Assembly (NCBI GenBank): GCA_033807695.1 | Contig: CM066305.1 | Location: 1,302,001 to 1,366,000 of the forward strand | Direction: 5' to 3' | From: Daedaleopsis sinensis | Lineage: Eukaryota > Basidiomycota > Agaricomycetes > Polyporales > Polyporaceae | Length of the DNA: 64,000 nucleotides | In this document: in pieces, positions 12,584 to 27,113 of the stretch | Numbering within the stretch: the first letter of the stretch is position 1 | Layout of the letters: every line of letters starts with the position of its first letter | The notes under the pieces: model-generated | What the model saw: only the letters and a program-made list of their open reading frames with translations | The model's database searches: none | What the model was told of the DNA's origin: nothing | Made by a program: the position numbers and the translations under genes

Positions 12584-15500
12584 TCATGTCGCAACGTTGA
12601 CACGCTTGCGCTTCTTTCCGCCCTCTGCGATCTTCTCCCTCACCTTCTCCTCGGTGAGCTCTTCTTCATGTTCGAAGAACTCCGCCGTCCGACGAGCGTC
12701 GTTCTGTCTCTGTATGAAGCGCAGCGCGGCGAGGTTATACCCAATCGTCTCCTTCTGGCGGCGCAGACCCTCGCGCAGGTTCCGGCGCAACGGGATGAGC
12801 GCGGTGCGCATCACGCGGTTCGCGACGATCTGGTGGTGGTGCGTCTTGAGCAGGAAGAAGATAATGCGCGATGTGAGGATGATGTTCCACTCCTGCAGAC
12901 AGCAGTGTCAGCAAAACAATACTTCCAATGTAGGCCGAGCAGTACGCACCCTCTGTGCCCAGATGTTCAGATAGCGCATCAGGCTCACGACCTTCCCGAA
13001 CGGCAGGACAAGCAGCGCGTCGTACAGCGCCGTCCCCGGCACCTTCTCCACCACCCGGAGCACGTACTCCTCCGGCTCGAGGTCGTACGCAGCCAGAACC
13101 GCGTTCCGCGGCGGCGGTGCGACCGTCGCCGCAAGCCCGCCCTTCCGCCGCGCCTCCTCGTACTCGCGGAACGTCTCAAGCTCCGTGTCCGCGAGCTCGA
13201 GCGCCTCCATGATGCGCTCCCCGGCCATGAGCGTCTCTGTCGTCTGCTTCGAGACCGCCGTCGTCTCAGCGCCGTCGGGCGCGGCCGCGGCGGAGGAGTC
13301 TGCACCGAGAGCGCCGCTGCCGATCGGCGCGTCGACGCGGTTGAGTGTATCCGCGATGCCGGCCTCATAGAGCGCCTCGAGCTCGCGCTCGCGCTCTTCC
13401 TCGAGGAAGAGCGGCTCGTCGAGCTTCTCCCAGACGCGGATCGACTTGTCGTGCGAGCCGGTGACGACGAACTTGCCGTGGTGGCTGACGGCGAGTGCCC
13501 AGATCTCGCCGTGGTGGCCCTCGAGCTTCTGGATGCACTCGAACTGGCGGGCGATCGGGAATGAGTGCTCTGGAAGGTACAAAATGGTGAGAGCGGGCGA
13601 GGAGCACACACCTTGTCTCCGTCCCAGTACTTGAGGAACTTGTCTTTGCCGACGGTCCAGAAGTAGTGCGACGCCTTCGCGTCGCCCTCGCGCGTGTCGT
13701 TGCGTTCGAACGCGACCTGCATCACGCTCTCGTCGTGCGCGAAAAGGGACTTGTGGCAGTCGCCGAAGTCGAGGCCCCATATCTTCACGTTCTTGTCCGC
13801 GGAGCACGTCACGATCAGCTTCGAGTCTCCCGAGATATCCATGGAAAGCACGGGTAGCTTGTGGCCATATAGCGAGAGGAAAAATTTCAGCGTGTCTTGA
13901 TAGAAGACTTTGACGGTCGAGTCGAGCAGAGCGACCGCGAGGAGCTTTCCATCTGGGCTGTACCGGACAGAAAGCACATCATCGGTCATTTTGAGCGTAC
14001 GGATGTGCACAAGGGTCAGGAGCGCAACACTCCTTGGCTATGCTCTATGTTAGTAGAAGTAGTATGATAATTTTTTGAATGCATACGTTGTCACTATTGG
14101 CGGGCTTGTGTTCGAAGTCCCAAAACTTGACGTCTTTGTCTGCGCTTCCACTGACCAGACCATTACCATCAGGACGCACATGGATCGACCAGACTGTAGC
14201 CGAATGTGCCTGAACGGTATCGACCAGCGAGGATGATGCAAGGTCGAAGATGAGGATTTCGCCCGACTTTGTGCCCACAGCAACTTGTCGATCGCCAGGG
14301 AGGAATGTACTGCATACGGCGTACCCGCAGTCCATAGTGCGTATGCACGCAGTGGTCTTCATGTTCCATATCTTCAGCGAGCCTATGAGATAGATAGCTG
14401 AGTATACTGCCATATGTAGAGATGCACAAGTACTCACCATTAGAAGCCGAAGCAAGAAGAGCGTCGTCGGAGCTCAAACATAACGCGCGGACGTCTGTTC
14501 TGTGGCCGGGGATATCGACTGAGAAAACGCGTGATGCCTCAGGTGGAGTATCCTTCGACTTAGTCGGAGGTGGAATACTGTAGACTTCCAATGCGTTGTT
14601 CGACAACGCTACGAATACTTGCGGGTCTCGTTTCCCTCCGGCTTCCTCGTCTCCAAAAGCAAAAGACCGAACCTTCCCACTCGCGCGTACGATGAGATAC
14701 GGCTGGAAGAGATCCACAAGCTCGACGTCCTTATCCTCCGGCTCGATGTCCATCGGCGCATCAGCTTCCTCCGGCTTTTTCTTTCCTTTCTCTTTCTTTT
14801 CCTGTTCCTTCTCTTTAGCACGTTTACGCCTGCGAGCTTGTTTCTTCTTGACTTCCTCCTCCGTTCGTATCCTGAACAACTCCACGGACTTGTCGTGAGA
14901 CTGAACGGCAAGGTAAGGTTTATGGGGATGGAAAGATATTTGGGAGACACGGTGAGAAGATGCGAGCGGGAGAGTTGTGAGTGGATGGATAAATCTCGTC
15001 ACCTGTAGAGTTTCGGTGAGCGGATGAGGTGAATGTGAACATCGATATGACGGACCTCTCCCGATTCCGTCTCCTGCAGTCCTCGAGAGAGTGCTTCATG
15101 ATCGATCTTCCAAGCCTTTAGCTCCCCTTCCCCGCTTCCGGTAAACACAAGCTCTTGCTCGGGATTGAGATCCATAGTCCACACCTCGGAACGGTGGGCA
15201 ACGACAGTTTGAATGCAGTGCTGCGTCGAAAGATCCCACAACTTCAGGAATGTGTCTTTGGAGCCAGTCAAGAGAAACCCAGGAGCTGTGCCTGTAGAGG
15301 TGGAAGGCGCAAACTCGGCGACCGGGCGTAAGAACCGAATGGCGGTAATTTGGTCGCGGTGTCCTCGCAAACTGATGCATTGTGTTGGCTAGCACAGATA
15401 CTTCAGGGGCATAGAACACGCACCGATATAGCCCAGCTTCGCCGACGACGTCCCATAGGATGAGGTCCGTGTCTTGCGAGCCTGAAGCTAGTCTTGTGCC

Positions 15501-15933
15501 GGTCTCATCGAATGCGAGTGCGGTTACGGCTTTCTTGTGACCGTTGAATGTTGCAACGACCGAAGAGGATGAAGCATTCCAGACGCGAATAGAGCCATCT
15601 GCATAGCCCACAGCAAAGGTGTCCTTCTGGGGGGAGCGCAGGATACAAGTGACCTCTGCTCTATGTCCAGTTTCGTGCCACATAGAAATCTACACAGTAT
15701 CAATATCAAGTAATGACACACCGGAAGATGACGCACCATATGCCCCTTCTTCACATCCCAGACCAAGACGTCTTCTAGCGCAGGAACGTAAGCCAACTTG
15801 CCATCGTAGTGCGAATTGGACGACGAGCTACACACAAGCCCAAAAGCCTACGAGAGGAGTCAGTACTGGGTGCATTCAGATAAAACATACCACATACCTC
15901 TGTAGGGCCATGGCGCAAGTAGCTCTGGACCAT
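12584..15933 (-). CDS. UTP12: UTP12/DIP2 (WDR3) U3 snoRNP WD40 protein
   Basis: This is a component of the UTP-B subcomplex of the small-subunit processome, acting in nucleolar 18S rRNA maturation. The start [15 protein letters not shown] is typical of the family. Two WD40 propellers follow, with clear repeats ending in IRVWNA, LILWDV, LKLWDL, LKAWKI, LKIWNM, VKFWDF, VKIWGL, LKYWDG and IRVWEK. A Lys/Glu-rich insert ([20 protein letters not shown]) splits the first propeller region. The C-terminus is the Utp12 domain, ending in a basic tail ([12 protein letters not shown]). At least eight introns are needed. Another processome gene, IMP4, lies 3.7 kb to the right, probably by chance. Confidence 0.92.
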
Positions 15934-16187
15934 GGCTGGACGAGAGTTTGGATGAGGCAAGAGAAGCGCGGGAGCCAATGAGAAGCGGAGGAGGAAATAA
16001 TTTCGATCGTTCCCACGGATGCTACATACACCCAATGCATCTCCGAATGTGGACCCTCGGACGGGGCGGGTCGATCCTCCGCAGCCCCGGCTCTGTCCAA
16101 CGCTTTCCCAGAGCATACAACACCTGCCTTATCCATTCATCGCATATATCCCCCCGTCCCCTCCCAGTCCTTCCTTTCTTCCGTACC

Positions 16188-17985
16188 ATGACCATGATGC
16201 ACCAAGCTGGCCCCGAGGCCGCCCACAAGCTCCTTGACTTCGTCAACGCCTCACCTACTCCCTTCCATGCCGTGCGCGCTGCCTCCGCACGACTCGAGAA
16301 GGCTGGCTTTCAGAAGGTACAGACTACCGGGGGGTTGTGTTCATAACGTCTGAATTCTCCCTCAGGTCAAAGAACAGGATGATTGGGAGAAGGGTTTGAA
16401 GCCTGGCGGCAAGTACTACTTCATTCGGTTCGTCCCCCTCCCCTCGGCTTATGTCGCGTGCACTCTTCTGAACCCGTTCATCATAATAATAGTAATCAGA
16501 GTGCCCTGCTTGCTTTCACGATTCCCCAAGGGTGGCAACCTGGCGCGGGAGTCTCTATCGTCGCTACACATATCGATAGCCCTAACCTTCGTGTCAGTCG
16601 ATGATTCCTGCTGTTTTGTTCGCGTCCGTAGCTGAGCATCGCGGGTACATAGGTGAGGCCCGTCTCCAAGAAGTCCAAGTCAGGGTATCTTCAAGTGGGC
16701 GTCGAGACCTACGGCGGGGGTATCTGGCACTCATGGTTCGACCGCGATCTCTCTCTCGCCGGTCGAGTAGTCATCGCAGACAAGAGCGGCAACTTCCAAT
16801 CTAAACTCATCAAGATCGATAAACCCCTCCTGCGCGTCCCGACTCTTGCCATTCACCGTGAGTTTTCCCGCTCGAATGAGACGGCTATGTCTGACGAATA
16901 TGTCTAGTGGACAGGCAATCGGGAGATAACTTCACATTCAACACAGAAACCGAATTTGTTCCTATTCTCGGTCTCGTTGAGTCCCAATTGAACTCCAAAC
17001 AGGGTGAGAGCAAGGACAAGCCGAAGGCTACAAGCATTCAGGAGAACCACCATCCCGCGCTTCTGTCGCTTCTGGCGAACGAACTATCAGTCGCACCGGA
17101 GTACATCCATGACTTTGAGCTGTTCGTTGTTTTGCGCTCGGTCTGCGGGGAGGAGGAACTGACGAAATCTTCTAGACATTTGTACGATATTCAACCTTCG
17201 GTCCTCGGTGGTTTGAACGAAGAGTTCGTATTCAGCCCTCGCATGGACAACCAGTTCTCATCGTGAATATTTTCCCTCCGGTCCCATCCTTGCACACACT
17301 GACGAGTAACAGCTTTGCGGCAGTTGAAGCTATCTCAACATTCGCATCTTCGGCCTCTTTCAACGTACTGGAAGGCAATGTGAACTGTATCGCTCTGTTC
17401 AACCACGAAGAGATCGGCTCGGTCTCCACGTCTGGTGCTGCATCGTCCCTCATACCATCGCTCCTGCAACGTCTTTCCCCAACTCCTGCAGCGCATAGTC
17501 AATCTGTCGCTCGCTCGTTCCTGGTCAGTGCAGACATGGGGCACGCCGTCCACCCTAACTTCAGGGACAAGCATGAGGAGAACCACGCGCCTATGGTGAA
17601 CGGTGGAGTCGTTATCAAGACGAATGCTAAGCAACGTTATGCCAGCGACGCGATCAGTAGCTTTGTCGTGAAGAAGCTCATCGAAAAGAAGGGCGGTCCT
17701 GTACAGGAGTACGAGGTTCGGAATGACATGTACGAAAACTATCACTGCTTGATAGTAGTCATGGCAGCTAACATTCTGTTTGCTGTTCACAGGGCTTGTG
17801 GTTCTACCGTTGGACCCATGTTGTCCAGGCTTGGGGTTCGCACGGTCGACGTCGGCTGCGCTATGCTCTCCATGCACTCCATTCGCGAAACTGCTGGTTC
17901 GCACGACGTGCAGTACGCGATCGACCTTTTCACCTCGTTGTTCGAAGGGTTCGCAGAACTTGATAAAGCCCTCACCGTGGAGTGA
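16188..17985 (+). CDS. aspartyl aminopeptidase, M18 family (DNPEP/Ape4 type)
   Basis: This is a cytosolic zinc exopeptidase that removes N-terminal Asp/Glu. The start MTMMHQAGPEAAHKLLDFVN leads into the M18 N-terminal segment ASPTPFHAV. The metal and catalytic motifs are all seen: VATHIDSPNLRV (His), SPRMDNQFS (Asp), LFNHEEIGS (two Glu), SADMGHAVHPNF (Asp) and SMHSIRETAG (His). Several short introns interrupt it, including ones after FQKV, YYFIR and PTLAIH. Length is normal (about 480 residues). The DNPEP-type features favour aspartyl aminopeptidase over vacuolar Ape1. Confidence 0.93.
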
Positions 17986-18348
17986 AGGGTTCGCGAAATG
18001 TTCAGAAGACAAAAAAAGTGTATGTATACGTAAAGAGGATGTACATAAGCACGGCGCATGATTAGTTCTTTGGTAGTCAGTAAGTTCGCTACATCACACA
18101 TCTGGTGCATTAATGTTGGTCATGCTGGTGCTTATCGTAAACTGGTTGATCCCGCCACCACATTGATGAGATGAGTCACTCGTGCCGCGTATAAATGATT
18201 GTCCGGTATATACCTGATCTCGTTCATCCATGTGCTGCATACCTGACGAACAGGGGTAGGAAAATATAAGCCAGAACCACGACCAGCTCGCACACCTTAA
18301 GCTCTCTAGGACACGTATTGTTCAACTTGTCAATATCGGCTCTCCAGG
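17986..18348. promoter_or_regulatory. intergenic spacer with TATA-like box upstream of GNAT gene
   Basis: The 363 base spacer between two tandem genes contains TATAAAT at 18190-18196, about 150 bases before the next start. A weaker AT run lies near 18260-18270. Confidence 0.35.
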
Positions 18349-19395
18349 ATGCCTACAGAGTACCAGAAGGTCAAAATCGTGCCTTTGAAATATGGTCGGG
18401 ATCTCCCGCTCGATCCCCCAAACAGCGTTCAGAACCTTACCGTCACGATGGTTAATTTCAGGGGACATACCGCGCGCCCTGGAGACGACTCGCAAAGCCT
18501 TTCAAACGAATACAATGATGGCATACTTCGCTGTAGGTCCCCTGAACCTCTCCCAGTGATTGAAGCCAGACATCTCAAACTTGAAACTATGGACATCACT
18601 AGGACGGAGACACCTTGTGGTTTCGGGGCTTGCGGGAGAAGCTCATGCAGGCCGTGGCGATCTGCATTTCTGGTATACAACAGAACCGCGCCGTCACCAT
18701 CGACGGAGGTGCAGCGTACTTGAAATAGTGAGATCTCCGAGTCCGCCCTCGACTATGTTGACCAATCTGACGGACGCTGGTTGTCAATTCAAGTGGTTCA
18801 CCAGATAACCACAGGGAGCCGTCGTATGTTGCCTGGGCGATGCGGTTCCTGTCACTCTTTGTGTCCGCGGAAGAGAAAAGAGTGAGGGTGATCCGGCATT
18901 CCTACGCTACCAGCATCGCTCACCTCACTGTGTTAGAAAAGACAGGTTTTCCGTGAGCTGGTCGGTGCGCTCGCGAAGGACGCATTTGGGGACAAGCTCG
19001 ACGACATGTACGTGATCACGGCGCTCTGCACCGACCCAGACATGCAGGGGTGTGGGTATGGTTCTGCTCTCATGAAGTATGTTCTTGACAAGGTGAGCAT
19101 AGCGCGAGCTAACTCGTATCCGCCACCGGCCGCGGCTGACGTTTTGTTGGAGAGCGATGCCGATGGCCGGAACACCTGGCTCGTAACGACGGACGCATAT
19201 CAGTTTTACGAGCGCCATGGGTTCTCCACAGTGCGAATGGATACGCCGAACGCATCTAGTACTACGGTTGAACCTGTCATCTTACGCATAGTGAGTGGAA
19301 ACCGTGACTGGCTGTCTCGAGGTGTGCTGACGCGATGGTGTGTGTAGATGCATAGACCTGCAAAGGCTTCCAATATGATAAAAGACAGCGAGTAG
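18349..19395 (+). CDS. GNAT family N-acetyltransferase
   Basis: Exons spell an N-terminal MPTEYQKVKIVPLKYG, then RKAFQTNTMMAYFA, then LREKLMQAVAICISGIQQNR with VTIDGGAAYLK, then YVAWAMRFLSLFVSAEEKR, VFRELVGALAKDAFGDKLDD, and the acetyl-CoA motif A TDPDMQGCGYGSALMKYV (Q-x-x-G-x-G). Motif B includes DAYQFYERHGFSTV. The last exon encodes MHRPAKASNMIKDSE and stops at 19395. The pattern matches a large fungal family of uncharacterised GNATs, with unknown acceptor. Internal exon ends near 18440-18480 and 18725-18820 are uncertain. Confidence 0.72.
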
Positions 19396-19599
19396 TCGTC
19401 TGCGACAGCTAGTGGCCTTCGGTGACCGTTTTGAGCTGATGAGTCAAATACTACAGTGGAGATGATAGTCACTCGTACCTCATCACCTCTCGATAGCGCT
19501 GTGTTCTGTAATAAGCTCGGAGCTGCGTAACACGCGATTAGAGCTACAGTGTACATATGATACAAATACCGTGTAAAGTAAACTAGAAAAGTCAAGGTA

Positions 19600-20874
19600 T
19601 CATCGCCTTGCGCGCTTTTTGGGATTTTGTTCCGAATCGTCCTCGGTAGCAGCGGCCTTAGTAGGTCGCGGAGCAGGAGCACTGAGTAAGCTGCGCTTCT
19701 TGGACGTCCGCGAATAGTGTGCAAGGACCCATTCTCGCTCGGCCTCAGTCTGCTCGATGGTCCCTTGGCGGATCTCATATGCTGAGGTAGGAGAATGTCA
19801 AGATCCGAGAAATCCGACAAGATAGCAAAACGACGCACGCTTCATTTCGAACCGCGGCCCTACTTCGGCCAGCTGGACTTGCTTGGGAGATATTTTCATG
19901 AAGACATGATGTCTAGTATGCTGATGAGTACATATCATGACAGCATTCCGAGGAAGCCTACCTGAACGAGATGAAGTCATCCTCATTCGAGAAGGTCATC
20001 ACCCTCTTGCTGTCCTCTTTCGGGACAGGGAAGAGATACTTCAAGACGTCCCGCATCCGCTCTCCAAGCTGTGACGAGAAGTTTTCGAAAATGAGGTGGG
20101 GGTATTGTTCGGATACGGTGGAGGATTTGTAGGTGGCGATATCATGCCGCAATTGCACATTGTGGAGGGTGAAATAAACCGTGGGTCCATGTGGAAAGTG
20201 CGACACAATCATAGCGTCTGGTTGGACGTTGACCGTGACAGCTTGAGTACCGATCTGTTCAGCTAGCTGGTGTGCACGCACCTGGTACACCGCGATGTTC
20301 GTGGAGAATGACAAGGTCAGTCACCTCATTCGCTCGGCACGCCTCTGCAAGCTCCTTGACGACGTAGTTCCCTCGGTTTATCCTGTGTGAGTTGGGGAAA
20401 ACGAGCCGCATTTCCTTCGCAAGTCTTAGACGACGAAGTATAGTGATGTCGACCATGAGGACGCACCTTGCAGAATTGCATAAGTTTCGAGCTCGGGTCC
20501 CGAGAGGTTGTGACAATGATCTTCGGGTCCATGATTCCAGCGCGCGAGTACTCATTATCGATGTGTGTTGACGGGTCTGCGGAGGCAGGTTGGGAGGATG
20601 TGAAAGTACATGAAACGGACCAAACGCACCTGTCTGCGCTTCATCAAACGCCAAATCTCGTCCCAGAGTACCCGCATCCTTCCTGAGCTCTGTAGGAAGT
20701 GCCTTGCCACTTGCTAGCGCATCCTTGATTTGTTGTTTCCTAGCGTATGTTTGTCGCTCTTGTGATTCCAGAGACTTTGCGTATATGTATTGGCGGCGCT
20801 CGCGTGCTTGCCGGCGGATCTAAAAGAGCGAGTTAGAGCACACTCAAGTAGCGTTTTGGGAGCATAGTCACCAT
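19600..20874 (-). CDS. IMP4: IMP4, Brix-domain U3 snoRNP protein
   Basis: This protein binds U3 snoRNA with Mpp10 and Imp3 in the small-subunit processome. The mature N-terminus [19 protein letters not shown] matches yeast Imp4 ([15 protein letters not shown]). The Brix signature runs [55 protein letters not shown] and [15 protein letters not shown], then [10 protein letters not shown]. The C-terminus is basic (KKRARR). The start codon appears to be the whole first coding exon: ATG at 20872-20874 is directly followed by GTGACT, and the next exon opens with IRRQ at about 20819 after a 52 base intron. Confidence 0.93.
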
Positions 20875-21032
20875 TGCGACGGAAAACCTAGGAAGTCTAC
20901 GAAGAAGGGATGATGGGGTGGTGCTGAGTCGGACTGGACAGACAGACGCTTGACAGAGCGGGAGCGCTTGCACGAAAATTCGATCAAAGTTTACGAGATA
21001 AGATTAGATCCCAGTAAGCTTATAGTATGTAC

Positions 21033-23451
<2,419 letters not shown>

Positions 23452-23643
23452 CGCGTCCTGTTCACATGACGTATCGGATTCGCACAGACGCGTGCAGCCG
23501 TGCAGCCTGTCCCTGCGTTTGCATCATCGCCCCGCCGATTCTTGTGGCCGCTGACCCCCACCACCATCATCCCAGCTTTCTAGCAGAGTTGCACATCGCG
23601 TCCAACTCCTAGACGTCAGCTGAATCTAGCCCAGTAGTCGATC

Positions 23644-24041
23644 ATGAGTGGACAGGCGGCTCCGGGGAAGATCATCGCGCAACAGGCTGAGCAGCAGGGG
23701 TCAGTACAATAGCTCACCGAATGTGCACAGCTCCCCTCACTCTTGTTGACAGAGGTGTCCTTGCAAAGCTCATTACGTTCTCGCTAGCACTCGGGATGGT
23801 GCCTATCTCGTCGTATTTCTTGTCTAAACACTACTTATGGGATGGTGAGTGGCGGACCCCAATCAACTACCTCGATGTGAATCTCATATACCCTCCAGGC
23901 AACGCGATGCATGCTGCCATCACTGCCGTAGTTTCCGCAAATGTGGTACTCATTGCGTACATCGTCGAAGCCCTCCGGGAAGAATCGCGCTTGAGGGCTA
24001 AGGACAGGCAACGATACGCAGAGTCGAAAAAGGATCGGTAG
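23644..24041 (+). CDS. VMA21: VMA21-like V-ATPase assembly factor
   Basis: This is a small ER membrane protein that helps assemble the V0 sector of the vacuolar ATPase. Three exons (23644-23699, 23753-23844, 23899-24041) give 96 residues. Two membrane helices are visible: LAKLITFSLALGMVPISSYF and AITAVVSANVVLIAYIVEAL, joined by SKHYLWDG. The tail AESKKDR resembles the dilysine ER-retrieval signal KKED of yeast Vma21. The 54 base second intron is a multiple of three, so intron retention would stay in frame. Confidence 0.9.
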
Positions 24042-24138
24042 CTCCTCGTCAGTCCACCTAATTCCTTTACTACATCTTCTCTTATCGCGAGATCGTTATC
24101 CATGTCGCTCAGAGCATCACCCGCAACCGGTGGTAGTG

Positions 24139-24790
24139 CTAAAGTATCATCTGGTAGTATGCCACATCCAACCACCTGCCAAACTTGCGTCCGACCTCCT
24201 TAATAGTCCCCTCCAACTTGAAGCCTCGCTCCGACCAGAACCTGGTCGTCCCAGTGTTCTCTGTGGTCACCGCCGCTATGCATCCGTACCTTCCGTCAGG
24301 TCTACAATATCACATACGCTACGGAATGTATCGCACCTATTATAACATGGAACCGATCTCCTTGCTTCCTGGTCTCCTCGAGCGTTCGTGCAAGCAGCTT
24401 CTCCCCGACGCCTCGACCGCGGAAGTCTTTGTGTACATACAGCGATATCTCGGCAGTCCTGCATCAGGATGTCGGTGAGTGTCTTGTACATGCGAGGACC
24501 TCTTATAACACAACAGATCGTACAACTCACGCGTTATACGCGGGCCGTTCCTTGAAATGCCATAGGTTACACCAGGCCACAGTTCGTTTCTCCTCGGACG
24601 ACTCATCGCTGACCTCCGCCACTAAGCATGGATAACCCTCAGCGCGCAGGTGCTTAAACCACAGAGCACGCTCATCTAGAGTCTGCGTGTCAGTGTGGAA
24701 GGTCGCTGTTCCATTGAGAGTTTGTTCGTTGTATATCTCGACGATCGCTGGGAGGTCGCTATCTGTTACGTTGCGAAGGATGAGGTGCAT
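24139..24790 (-). CDS. GNAT acetyltransferase (phosphinothricin acetyltransferase-like)
   Basis: The first exon (MHLILRNVTDSDLPAIVEIY ... TFHTDTQTLDERALWF) matches the N-terminal arm of PAT/MnaT-type acetyltransferases, which acetylate amino-acid-like amines. The second exon carries ISLYVHKDFRGRGVGEKLL, the acetyl-CoA motif A, and LARTLEETRKQG. The third carries AAVTTENTGTTRFWSERGF and ends GRWLDVAYYQMIL. Three exons give about 175 residues, the normal size. The natural substrate is unknown. It is unrelated in sequence layout to the other GNAT at 18.3 kb. Confidence 0.82.
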
Positions 24791-25106
24791 GACAAGTCAA
24801 GATGAGAGGTATCGCTCTAGAACCATGTCATAAGGACTCACGCGGGGACAAGGTGGCGAAAGCGCTTATCCCTCGTAGGTACTTGTGAAGAGCAGTATGA
24901 AGCAATGCATGTCACTGAGGATGACCGATTGCATTGACGAAGAGACGGGTGACAACTAGGAGGATACATGACATAGTACAAATGCTAATGTGACAATTCT
25001 ACCGTAGGAATATTGATGGTCGATGATAGCGATGCGAGGTAAAAGACGGAAGGAAATAAGATAGCTCCAACCACACATAGGAGTAGCTCAGGGGCACGGG
25101 GCACGC
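24791..25106. other. spacer between GNAT start and RNR2 end
   Basis: This 316 base region holds the GNAT promoter and the RNR2 3' UTR. I see no further gene or clear motif. Confidence 0.35.
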
Positions 25107-26624
25107 CTAGAAGTCGTCGTCGAGGATACTGTAAGGGGACATTGTCAATATCAGGACATGAGCCCAACAAAAGAAGGAACATACAAGGTCTTGCTCGACG
25201 TAGGCGCCTCTGATGTTGCGCTCTGAGCCGATGCATTGAAACCAGCCTTCGAGTAGTCCGAGACGCGCTTCTCGAAGAAGTTCGTCTTGCCCTGGAGCGA
25301 GATCATGTCCATGAAGTCGAAGGGGTTGGTGACACCATATTGCTTGTCCCCGCCAAGCGCGACAAGGAGACGGTCGGCAACAAACTCGATGTATTGGCAC
25401 ATGAGCTTTGAGTTCATACCGATGAGCGCACAAGGAAGAGCATCTAGACATCTCAAATGAGCATTGCAGCGCAGCTTGCGATAAAGAGAGAAACGTACCA
25501 GTCAGGAACTCCTGCTCAATGGCGACAGCCTCCGTAATGATCTCGCGCACGACATCGGGGTGTGGCCGCCTCTTGAGATGGCTGAAGAGCAGGCACGCGA
25601 AATCGGTGTGCATACCCTCGTCACGAGAGATGAGCTCGTTGGAGAAAGTGAGGCCGGGCATGAGCCCACGCTTCTTAAGCCAGAAGATCGACGCAAAAGA
25701 GCCCGAGAAGAAGATACCCTCGACGGCGGCGAAAGCAACAAGACGCTCAGCGAAAGCCGAGTTCTTGTCAGATATCCAACGAATAGCCCAGTCGGCCTTC
25801 TTCTTGATGCAGGGGATCGTCTCGATGGCATCGAACAGGTGTTCGCGCTGCTGGGGGTCCTTGATGTAGGTATCGATGAGGAGGGAGTAGGTCTCGGAGT
25901 GGATGTTCTCCATCATTATTTGGAAGCCGTAGAAACAACGTGCCTCGGCAGCTTGAACCTCGTTTGAGAAACGTTCGACCAGGTTCTCATTCACGATACC
26001 GTCGGAAGCCGCGAAGAACGCGAGAACGTGGGAGATGAAATGGCGCTCATCGTTGTTGAGGCGGTTGTTCCAGTCGTGAAGATCCTTGGAGAGATCCATC
26101 TCCTCAGCAGTCCAGAAGGACGCCTCTGCTTTCTTGTACATTTGCCAGATCTGTAGAGCAATCAGGAGGGCGTCCCGCATTGTGGCAGATGAGGACTGAC
26201 CTCGTGATACTGGATAGGGAATAGGACGAAGCGACGCTTAGATTCAATGAGAAGAGGTTCCATGTCTAGCGTGGCCCCGCTGATTAGTACGCGCCGCAAC
26301 GCGATGTAACGTGTCATAACAACTCACGCTCAGGAAGGTCAACCTCGCCAACCCATCGGTCCTTGGAAGAGGAAGCTACAGGCTCCTCAGTATCGGACTC
26401 TGGCGAGTCTGAGCGGCGGGTATCATCAATGATATCCAGCTTCTTGTGAGATGGTTTGGTCGGGGTGCTCAGGGATATTGCGTGAATAGCAGCCGCTGCC
26501 TAACACGCCAAGGTTAGACACGGCGATATGGGAGGAACAGAAACGCGACGCGGCATACCTTCTTAGAAGGAGTCGGGGCGGGAGAAGAGACACGAGGAGG
26601 GGTGCACACGCCGGCAGGGGACAT
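25107..26624 (-). CDS. RNR2: ribonucleotide reductase small subunit (R2), copy 1
   Basis: This subunit holds the diiron-tyrosyl radical needed to make dNTPs. The start [20 protein letters not shown] opens a Ser/Pro-rich N-terminal extension of about 80 residues. All metal ligands of class Ia R2 are visible: Asp in [10 protein letters not shown], Glu/His in ENIHSETYS (its Tyr is the radical site), Glu in VEGIFFSG, and Glu/His in [10 protein letters not shown]. The last two exons join as SSKTFILDDDF, a heptapeptide that fits the R1-docking consensus. Introns interrupt the N-terminus, the FLTDALP junction and the last codons. It faces copy 2 across a 489 base spacer. Confidence 0.96.
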
Positions 26625-27113
26625 GGTGAAGTGTATGTGGAAAGGTTGAGGAGAGGTATGTGAAGGTTCTAAGGTCCCGCAGGTGTCAAGGTCGAGGTGG
26701 TCTGGGTACGCGGGAAGGAGGCAAGGCGAAGGGTTTATATACGACCAGATTTTCAACAAGCGACGCGCTCGCGTTGTTTGGCTTTGTTGTCGCGTCACGA
26801 CGCGTCCAAGCGCGTCCCGATATATAAAGCTCGACGCGACGCGCACCGTGCGAAAGCCCCCGTCCACGCTGACTCACCGCAGCCGTCACGTTATGACTTG
26901 ACCGACGCGTGACGTAACGCGATTCATTTGCTGGCGCTCCGTCCGACTCAGTCAGGAGCACTGGCAGGTCAGGAGGCTGCTGCAAACTTGCTTTCTGACT
27001 TGTCTCTTGTTCCCGTCTTTGTGAGCTGTCGCTGGTCTAGTTGACATCCTACGCATCGAGACGATCTACTAGAGTTCTCAGCTTCATTGTACCCACCACA
27101 AGGCAAGCTCTAC
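26625..27113. promoter_or_regulatory. bidirectional RNR promoter with MCB (ACGCGT) sites
   Basis: The spacer drives two divergent R2 genes. Perfect ACGCGT hexamers lie at 26800-26805 and 26905-26910, and at least five more CGCG cores lie between 26763 and 26922. ACGCGT is the MluI cell-cycle box bound by MBF (Mbp1/Swi6), the known regulator of DNA-synthesis genes in fungi. TATATAAAC on the minus strand (26734-26742) suits copy 1, and TATATAAAG on the plus strand is at 26821-26829. The use of these sites is inferred. Confidence 0.7.

Noticed and set aside
12668..13564. A 298-codon plus-strand frame.
   Set aside because: It is antisense to the UTP12 WD40/Utp12 exons and has Arg/Leu-rich shadow composition.
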